DNA from: a virus | Length of the DNA: 40,039 bases | Direction: 5' to 3' (one strand) | IMG/VR virus record: IMGVR_UViG_3300018012_000002 | Span: 1-40,039 of that record | Shown: one piece after another, positions 31,193 to 37,936 of the stretch | How positions within the stretch are numbered: position 1 is the first letter of the stretch | How the letters are laid out: each line of letters starts with the position of its first letter | The notes under the pieces: generated by a model | Databases searched by the model: none | Told to the model about the DNA's origin: nothing | What the model saw: only the letters and a program-made list of their open reading frames with translations | Translations under genes and position numbers: made by a program

Positions 31193-32569
31193 CTATCCAA
31201 AAGCTCCCCTATTCTGATAGGGATTCATATAGGTTTTGCTCTGATCTTGAACTGGATCGTCTTGAAATAAACGTTGGCTTTTGGAAAGAGAAGCGTTCTT
31301 TAAGTTCTCTTGGGGCTTTTTGAGGGAAGATCGGTCGCCGAGATAGCTTTTGATGGCATAACGAAGAGCATCGCAGCTGTGATCGTCTTTCTTGAGAGGT
31401 TCGTCGTTGCCATCTTTACTTGCTTTCGGATCCCAGCAATAGCTTTCCATCTCTCTAATGAGATTAGGGCAATTAGGCCCTATCTCGAGGATGCCGTTCT
31501 TGAGAGCATTTGTGAGCGATAGAATGCCGTCGTATACATCATTGATTGTTTCGGCTGTATGAATTCGGTTGCGGGAAAGCTCTGCTTTAAAAGATGCGGC
31601 ACTTGGATCCAGATATACGCATCGAACATCAAAATCGCCAAAGAATGAAATAAGATCTCGCACGTATTCACTATTCGTTTTCTGCCTTTGTTGCTTTTTA
31701 GGATCATAATAGTACTCTTTTTCTGCCCAAAGGATGCCTCCTTCAGGCAGTTCGCTTACTCGGATGAGGACGCAAGCGAAGGCGTTGGAAGCTCCGTAGT
31801 CGATGCCAGCGATCCAATATAGAGTAGTGCCCCGAGCCCGGGGAGTTACGTGGACTTTTCGGTCGAAGAAGTCGAAGATAGCCCCTTCAGCCAGGCACCA
31901 CTCGCCAAGATAATTCCTTCGATAAAATAGACCGGTAAGTGTTTGTTTCTGGATTTTTTTGAATTCGTCGGTAAGATAAGGATTATCATCGATTGTAAAA
32001 TGTAGAGCATAGTAGTTTTTGTCTCCATTTTCAGCATAATCTATCCATCTTTTACAGATATGATCGGGCTGAACGGGGTTCATGTCTGCAAAGAGTTTGG
32101 AATGGGGCATCGAAAGGCGTGTAGAGATCATTTCTATTACATTGAGAGGATATAGAGTCATCTCGTTGCAATAGCAAAGATCAAAAGTCTTTCCTTGAAT
32201 CGCTCCAATCGCCCCTTCGTTCCCGGCACCGAGGCAAGTGATCGTTTTATTCCCGAAAAGTAATACTCCATCGCCCTTCTTCCAAGTGCAAAAGGGAGAA
32301 AAGATGCCGAATTTATCTTTATATTGCTCAAGAGTTTCGAAGATCGGACGAACACAGTTGAGATAAACGTCGGTAAAGGTTCGACCTATCATCCAGATTT
32401 GATCGCCGGGGCATTTCAAAACCTCTTGAAGGAAGCGAAAGAGTACGCCGACCGTTTTCCCCGAGCGAACTGATCCGTGAGCTATGTTAAATTTAGTGTC
32501 TGCATTGAGGATAAACTCAGCCTGTTTGGGGGAAAAAGGCTCTTTATACATTGCGTTAAAATAATTCAT
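31193..32569 (-). CDS. terL: Terminase large subunit
   Basis: This 458-residue packaging motor has Walker A GSVRSGKT at residues 32-39 and Walker B near residue 133 (FDLCYCNEMTL, with the Asn-Glu pair). A C-terminal RNase H-like nuclease starts at about residue 255 (WIAGIDYGASNAFACVLI, first catalytic Asp), with further acidic residues at VRCVYLDPSA and near the end (DDHSCDALRYAI). It cuts concatemers or circles and pumps DNA through the portal. Length is normal for phage terminases (about 420-550). TerS lies 430 bases upstream, separated by a plus-strand insertion. Confidence 0.92.
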   Translation of the reverse strand: MNYFNAMYKEPFSPKQAEFILNADTKFNIAHGSVRSGKTVGVLFRFLQEVLKCPGDQIWMIGRTFTDVYLNCVRPIFETLEQYKDKFGIFSPFCTWKKGDGVLLFGNKTITCLGAGNEGAIGAIQGKTFDLCYCNEMTLYPLNVIEMISTRLSMPHSKLFADMNPVQPDHICKRWIDYAENGDKNYYALHFTIDDNPYLTDEFKKIQKQTLTGLFYRRNYLGEWCLAEGAIFDFFDRKVHVTPRARGTTLYWIAGIDYGASNAFACVLIRVSELPEGGILWAEKEYYYDPKKQQRQKTNSEYVRDLISFFGDFDVRCVYLDPSAASFKAELSRNRIHTAETINDVYDGILSLTNALKNGILEIGPNCPNLIREMESYCWDPKASKDGNDEPLKKDDHSCDALRYAIKSYLGDRSSLKKPQENLKNASLSKSQRLFQDDPVQDQSKTYMNPYQNRGAFG

Positions 32570-32678
32570 TTACATCATTAATGTCAAAAAATGTTTGTAT
32601 ATTTACATAATGATGGAGTAATGATATGATCGACTGCGTTATGGGCTTAATCCACCTGTGGCAACATAAATAACCTTT

Positions 32679-32700
32679 CTTCCCCCTAACTAGGGGGAAG
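32679..32700 (+). promoter_or_regulatory. Hairpin covering the ribosome site of the 32709 gene
   Basis: CTTCCCCCTA and TAGGGGGAAG are a perfect inverted repeat with two bases between. The right arm includes the GGGGGAAG that would bind the ribosome eight bases before the ATG. It may limit translation or act as a weak terminator between the two strands. Confidence 0.55.
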
Positions 32701-32708
32701 TTTATTTC

Positions 32709-32936
32709 ATGAAAAAAGACATATATTCTCTAGAAGAGCTAGCGAAAAATTTTGCAAATCACGCTGTGCAATATGAAAAATATCGTCTAGAATGGCTTGA
32801 GAAGTTCAAAATTGATTATCCCAACGAACGCGTGCCTTCTCACATGAAAGAATCATTTAATATTTCCAGCGCATTGGAAGCAATTTGCCTTGAAATTTTA
32901 AAGCTAAAAAATAGCTCGTGCGAAAAGAAGAGATAG
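32709..32936 (+). CDS. Small helical protein, unknown
   Basis: This 75-residue protein starts MKKDIYSLEELAKNFANHA, has a Trp-Leu-rich helix and ends in a short Lys-rich tail. It overlaps the next gene by 19 bases. It is an accessory gene inserted between TerS and TerL on the other strand. Confidence 0.55.
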   Translation: MKKDIYSLEELAKNFANHAVQYEKYRLEWLEKFKIDYPNERVPSHMKESFNISSALEAICLEILKLKNSSCEKKR

Positions 32937-33103
32937 TCACTCTAGATGAAATCATTCGAGATATCGAGAGACTACCCGATCATGCGATGATGATGGGCAT
33001 CACTCACTACGACTTTCTGCGTCTTTTATATCTACTGAAGGCTGCGCTTTTCTCTGAAAGCGAGCGAGAGAGTCAACAACAATCTGAATCTGATCCGCAT
33101 TGA
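32918..33103 (+). CDS. Small protein overlapping the end of TerS
   Basis: This 61-residue protein begins with GTG (MRKEEIVTLDEIIRDIERL) and has a helical centre (HYDFLRLLYLLKAALF). Its last 104 bases run antisense through the end of the TerS gene, which is unusual. The N-terminal part looks coding. The Gln/Ser-rich end is the antisense of the TerS tail. Confidence 0.45.
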   Translation: MRKEEIVTLDEIIRDIERLPDHAMMMGITHYDFLRLLYLLKAALFSESERESQQQSESDPH

Positions 33104-33455
33104 CCGATTGCTTTTGCTCTTTGTTGCGAGCAGCTTCTCGGTCCCTTGCATCCTCTTCATCTTTATTTAACTCATCGTCATATCTATGTAAATAACGATT
33201 TCCATATGATTGTGCGATTTCTTTGTTGAGCATGATATTATTCGCCATTAACTGGCGTGCGCACTCATAATACGGGCGGAAAATCGACCTTTTAATTAAA
33301 GCATGCCAGTCTTCTCTAAACATACTATGTTTTAAAAAATACCAATTAACCCACATTGCGTTGGATTTTCCTTCGGGGGATTTTAGCCAACGAATCAGGT
33401 CTTCTCCTAGTTCGGCCGCTTCTTCATCAGAATAAATGTAAGGAGTTCTTCCCAT
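33000..33455 (-). CDS. terS: Terminase small subunit-like protein
   Basis: This 151-residue protein lies upstream of TerL on the same strand. The N-terminal two thirds are helical and aromatic (ELGEDLIRWLKSPEGKSNAM, YFLKHSMFREDWHALIKRS), similar to the DNA-recognition part of small terminases. The C-terminus is charged (DEEDARDREAARNKEQKQ). It would recognise the packaging site and regulate TerL. The call depends on position, size and general pattern. Confidence 0.65.
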   Translation of the reverse strand: MGRTPYIYSDEEAAELGEDLIRWLKSPEGKSNAMWVNWYFLKHSMFREDWHALIKRSIFRPYYECARQLMANNIMLNKEIAQSYGNRYLHRYDDELNKDEEDARDREAARNKEQKQSVNADQIQIVVDSLARFQRKAQPSVDIKDAESRSE

Positions 33456-33462
33456 TTTTCAA

Positions 33463-33642
33463 TCACCTTGTTCTTATTGAGCTTTCGATTTCGTCCTTAA
33501 TCTCTTCGAGGGCAGGCATAACATAGTTTAATAAGCACCGAACACATTGTCCTTTATCAGATATATTATCATGAGAAATTACAATTACATTTAGTAAATC
33601 TAATAAATTGTTAATTTCATCAATGACAGCGATCGAAATCAT
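33463..33642 (-). CDS. Small protein, unknown
   Basis: This 59-residue frame starts MISIAVIDEINNLLDLLNVI and contains GQCVRCLLNYVMPALEEIKD. It has two Cys and helical segments. Its ATG overlaps the stop of the upstream small gene (TAATG), and it ends just before TerS. Coupled gene of the small-protein series at 34.6-33.5 kb. Confidence 0.55.
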   Translation of the reverse strand: MISIAVIDEINNLLDLLNVIVISHDNISDKGQCVRCLLNYVMPALEEIKDEIESSIRTR

Positions 33643-33779
33643 TACTTTCTTTTCTTAGCCAGTTTTTCAGCGTGTTCGCATTTCTTATCTCGTTTCTTAT
33701 CCATTGAGACAAGCTTTTTTTCTTGCGAAGATGCTTTTTTCTTAACTTGTTCGAAACCTTTTTTTATCGCTTTGTCCAT
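33642..33779 (-). CDS. Very small Lys-rich protein
   Basis: This 45-residue frame is almost half Lys/Glu/Asp (KKGFEQVKKKASSQEKKL, KKRDKKCEHAEKLAKKRK). TAATG overlaps at both ends tie it to its neighbours. Probably a DNA- or RNA-associated basic peptide. Confidence 0.5.
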   Translation of the reverse strand: MDKAIKKGFEQVKKKASSQEKKLVSMDKKRDKKCEHAEKLAKKRK

Positions 33780-33952
33780 TATTTCCCTGCAAATTGAGAG
33801 GCTGATTTAGCTTTGAAGTTTCCTTTTTCTCTAGCTTCTTTCGTTGAATAGGGCTTTGGTTTCTTCGGGTTAGGGATTTGATAGTCGCTTTCTTTGCGGG
33901 ATGAAGCTCCCATTTCGCCTTCAAAGGGAAGGTTATTTTTATTTCGTTTCAT
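33779..33952 (-). CDS. Small basic protein, unknown
   Basis: This 57-residue protein starts MKRNKNNLPFEGEMG and ends KSASQFAGK, with a Pro/Lys middle (NPKKPKPYSTKEAREKGNF). It is coupled by overlaps with genes on both sides. An alternative frame here is a shadow of this gene, because only this one preserves the overlapping start and stop pattern. Confidence 0.55.
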   Translation of the reverse strand: MKRNKNNLPFEGEMGASSRKESDYQIPNPKKPKPYSTKEAREKGNFKAKSASQFAGK

Positions 33953-34173
33953 TTCTTTTTCGATTTACCGGCTTCATGCATAGCAATTGCTATTGCTTGT
34001 TTCGGATTTTTTACGTGATGTCCAGATCCTGAACGAAGTTTGCCTCTTTTATATTCTTCCATCACAGTTGCGATTTTCTTTTGAGGATTTTTAATATGTC
34101 TTCTTTTAGCGGCTCCAGCACCAAGTTTATCGGGATGTTTAAGAGCTGCTTTTGAATGATGTTGTTTAGACAC
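33949..34173 (-). CDS. DUF6496-like small basic protein
   Basis: This 74-residue protein has VMEEYKRGKLRSGSG followed by VKNPKQAIAIAMHEA, the core pattern of a family often found in phage morphogenesis clusters and listed as DUF6496. It is highly basic with a HHSKAALKH N-terminus. The role is not known. It may bind DNA or be a minor virion component. Confidence 0.7.
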   Translation of the reverse strand: MSKQHHSKAALKHPDKLGAGAAKRRHIKNPQKKIATVMEEYKRGKLRSGSGHHVKNPKQAIAIAMHEAGKSKKK

Positions 34174-34212
34174 TAAAATTTTCCTTCAAAAATTAAAGAA
34201 AATTTATTCTTT

Positions 34213-34470
34213 TTATTTTTTTTCTTCATGTCTCTTTTTGAGGCCTGGATATTTGGAATAGACTTTCTTTTTAATCGCTTCAGGATTTTTTGAGAAATGG
34301 GCCCTCGCAAGGGCATTTCGCGCATGAGCAATATCCCCAATGGGATAAGTGTGATGCGGTCCAGCGTAAGCACTTGATTTGTGCTTAAATGCTCCCGACA
34401 TCCCCTTTTTCTCTCGAATGTCTGAAATGCCCTTCGGGGCTGATCCTGCTGGTGCCTTTTTAACTGCCAC
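34213..34470 (-). CDS. DUF6582-like small basic protein
   Basis: This 85-residue protein contains HTYPIGDIAHARNALAR and a C-terminal VYSKYPGLKKRHEEKK. This core, with a typical HTYPI start, occurs in small phage proteins annotated as DUF6582 and sometimes as part of larger phage serine-protease or head proteins. It is coupled to its upstream neighbour by overlap. Confidence 0.65.
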   Translation of the reverse strand: MAVKKAPAGSAPKGISDIREKKGMSGAFKHKSSAYAGPHHTYPIGDIAHARNALARAHFSKNPEAIKKKVYSKYPGLKKRHEEKK

Positions 34471-34601
34471 TATTTGCCTCGAGCAGAGTGCATATGATGC
34501 TTCTCTTTATGCATTTTGTTTTTGTCTTTGTGAGCTTCCATTTTATGAGAATGGTGCTCTTTCGCCTGTTTTTGCATATGAGCTTTTTTCTTGTGTGCCA
34601 T
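34470..34601 (-). CDS. Very small His/Lys-rich protein
   Basis: This 43-residue frame has about 10 His and 13 Lys (MAHKKKAHMQKQAKEHHSHK, MHKEKHHMHSARG). GGAGGG precedes the ATG. It may bind metal or nucleic acid. It is the first of the six coupled small basic genes leading to TerS. Confidence 0.5.
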   Translation of the reverse strand: MAHKKKAHMQKQAKEHHSHKMEAHKDKNKMHKEKHHMHSARGK

Positions 34602-34671
34602 ATTCCCTCCGAAGTTTATTTCAGTAAAACATTTCTTTAATTTTTGAGAAACGATTTTTGTGGGGAATATT

Positions 34672-34968
34672 TCAATAGAGAAGAAGGAGAAAGGCGAAGA
34701 ATCCTAGGAGGGCGAATCCTGCGCAAATCCATTCGAAGAGGACGGAGTAGTAGGGCTGGGGGGCCGGCCGGAAAGAGCAGCAAGTAAAACGGGGTGTTTG
34801 TTTTCGGAAAGAGTCGGGTTCTGCGAGAAAGCGCACTTCGTTTATGTGATGTTCTTTGGCCGGGAGTTGGTAATAGTGAAGCAGGCGCGCGATGGAATTC
34901 GTGGCTAGGAGCACTGCCATTATACAAAATATTTTAAAAACCAGGCTATCCAAACTTGATTTCATCAA
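34672..34968 (-). CDS. Two-pass membrane protein, lysis candidate
   Basis: This 98-residue protein has hydrophobic segments at about residues 9-26 (VFKIFCIMAVLLATNSIA) and 78-97 (FEWICAGFALLGFFAFLLLLY), with a charged, Cys-containing loop between. The topology is compatible with a pinholin or holin, but no endolysin is nearby. It overlaps the stop of the upstream gene. The other open frame in this region lacks a signal or lipobox, so I did not call a spanin. Confidence 0.5.
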   Translation of the reverse strand: MMKSSLDSLVFKIFCIMAVLLATNSIARLLHYYQLPAKEHHINEVRFLAEPDSFRKQTPRFTCCSFRPAPQPYYSVLFEWICAGFALLGFFAFLLLLY

Positions 34969-35248
34969 ATTCTGGCTGTTCGACTCCTATGTACGGTTCC
35001 AAAGCCCTCAAAATGGCCGTTTGCAGCGCCTCAGATCGTTGATTAGATACCTCAATGTAGTTATGCCAAATTTTGTTACCAATCGCATCCTGAGCCGAAT
35101 AAGAGGGACTGCTGACGAAAAGCTTATTCTTCCTGGATCGGATTAGTTTCCAGCGACGGCAGGTGAAGCCGAGGGCCGGAATGGTAAAGTCAAAGATGGC
35201 TACGATGTTTCCGCTATCTGTTAGTCTTTCGAAGTTCAAGATTTCCAT
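34946..35248 (-). CDS. SpoVG-like small protein
   Basis: This 100-residue protein has AIFDFTIPALGFTCRRWKLIRSRKNKLFVSSPSY in the middle (cited as a theme), followed by an acidic-helical end. The order strand, RRWKLIRS, KLFVSSPS recalls SpoVG, a small nucleic-acid-binding regulator in bacteria and phages. Identity is low and the call uncertain. It overlaps the end of the replication protein gene, which suggests co-expression. Confidence 0.5.
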   Translation of the reverse strand: MEILNFERLTDSGNIVAIFDFTIPALGFTCRRWKLIRSRKNKLFVSSPSYSAQDAIGNKIWHNYIEVSNQRSEALQTAILRALEPYIGVEQPEFDEIKFG

Positions 35249-36056
35249 GTTTCTTCCGGTTGATTAAGTCTTGTAATGCTCGTACAAAACTTTTTGGTTT
35301 CCAATCGAATTTGTCGATTCTAGAGCATAATTCTTTAGCACATTGTATCGTATTTGCTAATTTTTCTCTAAAAACAAAGTGATGGATGTCACCTTCTCTT
35401 AAATGAAAACGATCTCTTAGGATCCCGACCGTCTGGCCTATGCTCTTTTGTATCGGATCCTCGGTATATTCGTTTTCCCGTAAGGCTTTATTTCCCGTAG
35501 GATTTATACCGGCCCCTATAAGGCCATTACCTGCGGCCCCTATAAGCCCCCTTTTTGTCGATAACTTGTTCATAACTCCGTTCCAGATCTCTTTTAAAGT
35601 CTTGCCTTTCTGGACTAAAGGAATCAGCCATTTGTAGATCCGTTTTTTGAACTCGGACCTCCATTTTTCGAAGTTGGTTTTGAAGTTTTTCATCATTCCG
35701 GATCGCCAAAAAAGCATGAAAAGTTGAATGACCCAGTCTTTCAAAATGTACCGGTTGGGCCTGAACCTTTTGTTCACATGATCGTATTCCCGGATCACTT
35801 CGCAAAACTCCGAACAAGCCGGCGAGTTGATGAACTCGGTCACCTTTCTCCGGCCGCAGCCAGCGACTTTAGCGATCGTCTCTTTGCAAGGATACGTCTC
35901 TTCTCGGCCTTTGCTGTGGTTAGTCCTCGCGATTAAATAAATCGCCTGGAGAACCTTGAAGGGCGTATTAGATATTTTCTGTCGGATGTTGTTGGGATTT
36001 ACAAAGTTTGCAAGTCCTAGAAACTGATAGAGTTGAATTTCAAGATTTGCGTCCAC
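35214..36056 (-). CDS. Replication initiator-like protein with helix-turn-helix
   Basis: This 280-residue protein starts with GTG eight bases after AGGAG. Residues 1-100 have the pattern of HTH_36/phage replication proteins: KISNTPFKVLQAIYLIARTN, then ETYPCKETIAKVAGCGRRKV with an HTH at about 55-75. The middle is basic and helical. The C-terminal part has FVFREKLANTIQCAKELCSR. It begins directly at an inverted repeat that resembles a replication origin or operator. No helicase or polymerase motif. It probably recruits host replication proteins. Confidence 0.65.
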   Translation of the reverse strand: MDANLEIQLYQFLGLANFVNPNNIRQKISNTPFKVLQAIYLIARTNHSKGREETYPCKETIAKVAGCGRRKVTEFINSPACSEFCEVIREYDHVNKRFRPNRYILKDWVIQLFMLFWRSGMMKNFKTNFEKWRSEFKKRIYKWLIPLVQKGKTLKEIWNGVMNKLSTKRGLIGAAGNGLIGAGINPTGNKALRENEYTEDPIQKSIGQTVGILRDRFHLREGDIHHFVFREKLANTIQCAKELCSRIDKFDWKPKSFVRALQDLINRKKHGNLELRKTNR

Positions 36057-36071
36057 CGAATTTGCTCCTTC

Positions 36072-36199
36072 GGATGACCACTATCTTACCAACTATCAAG
36101 CAATTCTTTTAGTTTGCCTTTAATTGTCGATCTGCTATTCTACCAAGTATAACTTTCTACGTTATTGGTTGATTAGTGTTGGTAAGATGGTGGTCATCC
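36072..36199. promoter_or_regulatory. Origin- or operator-like region with 22-bp inverted repeat
   Basis: The segment at 36072-36093 is repeated in inverse orientation at 36178-36199 (21 of 22 bases match), with 84 bases between. Between them lies CTACCAAGTATAACT, which resembles part of the repeat arm (TTACCAACTATCAAG). The left arm ends just before the ribosome site of the replication gene. These are plausible initiator- or repressor-binding sites, as in plasmid-type origins. Confidence 0.6.
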
Positions 36200-36204
36200 A
36201 GTTG

Positions 36205-36230
36205 GGGCACTTGAAAAAGTGCCCTTTTTT
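36205..36230 (+). terminator. Strong rho-independent terminator
   Basis: GGGCACTT-GAAA-AAGTGCCC is a perfect 8-bp hairpin followed by six T on the plus strand. No convincing plus-strand gene ends here, so it probably terminates a short RNA that starts within the inverted-repeat region (TTGTCG and TATAAC 18 bases apart at 36124-36153 form a possible promoter), antisense to the replication leader. Confidence 0.75.
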
Positions 36231-36329
36231 AATGTCTGTTTCTTTCGATCGTATTTTTAAGATTTCTTTTTTTCAAGGAGATTCTTCAGTCTCAAGCCCT
36301 TTCTCTCTATGAGAAAAAAATTTCGGTGC

Positions 36330-36497
36330 CTATTTCCAGCGAGTGATAGATCGGCCCTGAGTCGTATAATTTATCCAGATATTTCCGCAATGCTTGCACT
36401 CTAAGACATCTTTCCATAAGACGATCGTTAGGTTTTTGTTCACGTCGGTTCGGCATCGTGGGCATTCTTTAGGGAGTCTTCTCCGCTTTGCGTGCAT
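36330..36497 (-). CDS. Small zinc-ribbon protein
   Basis: This 55-residue protein has CPRC and CKHC pairs 22 residues apart (ECPRCRTD, LECKHCGNIW), a classic zinc ribbon with a basic N-terminus (MHAKRRRLPK). It lies alone between the origin-like region and the plus-strand early genes. It probably binds nucleic acid. Bases 36231-36329 and 36498-36592 hold no gene I can see. Confidence 0.65.
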   Translation of the reverse strand: MHAKRRRLPKECPRCRTDVNKNLTIVLWKDVLECKHCGNIWINYTTQGRSITRWK

Positions 36498-36592
36498 ATT
36501 CAACTTTTAGGTATAAGGAATTCTTATGATACATCCTATAGTGCTACATTTCTTTAAAAATTTTCCTTACAACTTACGATTGAAGGTTATCT

Positions 36593-36802
36593 ATGGCAAG
36601 AACAAGAGTAGAAGACTTAGGAAAAATTGCGATTCTTATTGATGAGGTGCTGAAGAATAAATTTTTCGAAGAGGAAATTTTCGTTATATACGCAGAAACG
36701 GAGAGGAATCAATTCATCAAGGTATTGACCGATGGGATCGATGAAATCCGGAAAAAGCTTTATCTAATCAAGCAGATTGCTGATGGACATAATTCAGATT
36801 GA
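36593..36802 (+). CDS. Small helical protein, early region
   Basis: This 69-residue protein starts MARTRVEDLGKIAILIDEV. It is almost entirely helical and charged, ending IDEIRKKLYLIKQIADGHNSD. It overlaps the RusA gene start by 20 bases, so the two are likely co-translated. No family was recognised. Confidence 0.65.
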   Translation: MARTRVEDLGKIAILIDEVLKNKFFEEEIFVIYAETERNQFIKVLTDGIDEIRKKLYLIKQIADGHNSD

Positions 36803-37178
36803 GATTTGGGGTTCTCCGATTCCTTGGTCGGCTCCAAAGATAACAAGGAAGGGGCATTCGTTCAGTCCTCACTCTCAAAAAAAACAAATCATTCAATGGA
36901 CGGTTAAAAACACATATCGAGGAGAGCTACTCACTGGTCCTATTGCCCTGTCATTCATTTTCGAAATGCCTATACCAAGATCTTTTTCTAAGAAGAAAAG
37001 AAAAGCGATGGTTGGTCAATTTGCCCCGGTTCGCCCTGACACTACGAACTTACAAAAAATGTACGAGGATTGTTTGATCGGGATCGTGCTCAAGGACGAC
37101 AATCAGGTCTGTAGGATTCTGTCTGAAAAGATCTATTCAGAAATTGCAAAAACTACTATACACGTCTGCAAGTTGTGA
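36783..37178 (+). CDS. rusA: RusA-like Holliday junction resolvase
   Basis: This protein has 131 residues from the ATG at 36783. It has the RusA layout: an N-terminal strand with IEIWGSPIPWSAPK, a basic KKKRKAMVGQFAPVRPD, then the catalytic D-rich stretch PDTTNLQKMYEDCLIG-VLKDDNQVC (Asp residues near 87, 97 and 105). RusA is a dimer that cuts four-way junctions symmetrically. Here it would process recombination intermediates made by the ERF/exonuclease pair downstream. Length is typical (about 120). Confidence 0.88.
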   Translation: MDIIQIEIWGSPIPWSAPKITRKGHSFSPHSQKKQIIQWTVKNTYRGELLTGPIALSFIFEMPIPRSFSKKKRKAMVGQFAPVRPDTTNLQKMYEDCLIGIVLKDDNQVCRILSEKIYSEIAKTTIHVCKL

Positions 37179-37276
37179 AAAATTTATTGATCGTGCTTTT
37201 GATTATCGTGGTGGCTATCTTGACGCTATACCACGATAAGAAGATAAATGGGCCTAAAGACCCGCCTTTAGATTGA
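37175..37276 (+). CDS. Very small membrane peptide
   Basis: A 33-residue frame starts with GTG overlapping the RusA stop (GTGA). It has one strong hydrophobic segment (LLIVLLIIVVAILTLY) and a short charged tail. No family. Its overlap and hydrophobicity make it plausible as a small membrane protein of the early operon. Confidence 0.5.
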   Translation: MKNLLIVLLIIVVAILTLYHDKKINGPKDPPLD

Positions 37277-37282
37277 GGGAGT

Positions 37283-37432
37283 ATGCCGCTAAAAAAAGGA
37301 AAGAGCAAAGCAGTCATTAGCTCGAATATTCGAAAAGAGGTAGAAGCTGGCAAGCCGCAAAAACAAGCTGTGGCGATTGCTCTTTCAAAAGCTCGGGAAT
37401 CTGGAGCTAAGATCCCCAAGCCAAAAAAGTAA
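37283..37432 (+). CDS. Small basic phage protein ([13 protein letters not shown] family)
   Basis: This 49-residue protein has [20 protein letters not shown] and [18 protein letters not shown], a very common small phage protein pattern (similar to DUF6496 relatives, with the QAxAIALSKA motif). GGGAG precedes the ATG. It usually occurs near replication or structural genes. The role is unknown. Confidence 0.7.
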   Translation: MPLKKGKSKAVISSNIRKEVEAGKPQKQAVAIALSKARESGAKIPKPKK

Positions 37433-37434
37433 GT

Positions 37435-37671
37435 CTAAGAAACTAGTTTCACCGAATCCCAATTCTGGAACCGGGCGCATTCGATCATTTCATCCCCATA
37501 TCTCATGAAAAAGATGAGGATATTGTCTGGAGATAACACATAGCCATGGGCCTTGACTAACTCACAGTCTGAGCTCATGCTGCTCATGTATCTAACTGCA
37601 TATTCGTTGAGACCGTTTGTTAAATCTTTTTTTGAAACTTCCGGCTTTTTCTTTACGGCTTTACTTATCAT
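37435..37671 (-). CDS. Small protein downstream of the repressor
   Basis: This 78-residue protein has a basic N-terminus (SKAVKKKPEVSKKDLTNGL) and an acidic C-terminal half (MRYGDEMIECARFQNWDSV). Its start overlaps the end of the repressor gene by 11 bases, so it is expressed with it. It could modulate repression. No family was recognised. Confidence 0.6.
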   Translation of the reverse strand: MISKAVKKKPEVSKKDLTNGLNEYAVRYMSSMSSDCELVKAHGYVLSPDNILIFFMRYGDEMIECARFQNWDSVKLVS

Positions 37672-37867
37672 TTTTCCTCTTGTCTAATAGCTGCTCGAAG
37701 CTATGTATTTTCCCTTTTGTAAACGATGAAATCCTATTTAAAATTTCTTGAGAAGGCATATTAGATCCTGTAAACCACAGATAAATATACTTTCTGCTGA
37801 CGTTTAAATGCTTTGCTAAGTCACTGACCGATATACGTTTAGAAAAGATGTATTCTCTTAAATTCAT
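37661..37867 (-). CDS. Cro/cI-type helix-turn-helix regulator
   Basis: This 68-residue protein has an HTH_XRE pattern: ISVSDLAKHLNVSRKYIYLW forms helices 2 and 3 at about residues 12-31, and SQEILNRISSFTKG follows. There is no C-terminal cleavage domain, so it is Cro-sized. It is divergent from ERF, and the intergenic region carries a partly palindromic operator candidate. It probably represses the early promoters. Confidence 0.8.
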   Translation of the reverse strand: MNLREYIFSKRISVSDLAKHLNVSRKYIYLWFTGSNMPSQEILNRISSFTKGKIHSFEQLLDKRKNDK

Positions 37868-37871
37868 TTCG

Positions 37872-37924
37872 CACTTGTGTAATAAGTGGTCCGTATGATA
37901 GCATAAGGTCGTTTAACAAGTCAA
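37872..37924. promoter_or_regulatory. Repressor/ERF control region with operator
   Basis: On the minus strand TTGACT (37924-37919) and TATCAT (37900-37895), 18 bases apart, form the regulator's promoter. The site CACTTGTGTAATAAGTG (37872-37888), a CACTT/AAGTG inverted repeat, lies just downstream of the -10, suggesting autoregulation. It sits beside a TATGAT that may serve the ERF operon. The same core occurs at 27740-27751, and a near match at 10507-10520. Confidence 0.65.
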
Positions 37925-37936
37925 ACAGAGGTAAAC

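Noticed and set aside
34637-34927. Proline-rich frame inside the two-pass membrane protein gene as an embedded spanin
   Set aside because: No lipobox or signal sequence and no ribosome site. The membrane protein frame is the better one.
36124-36312. A 62-codon plus-strand frame across the origin-like region
   Set aside because: It runs through the inverted repeat and the terminator. No suitable ribosome site.
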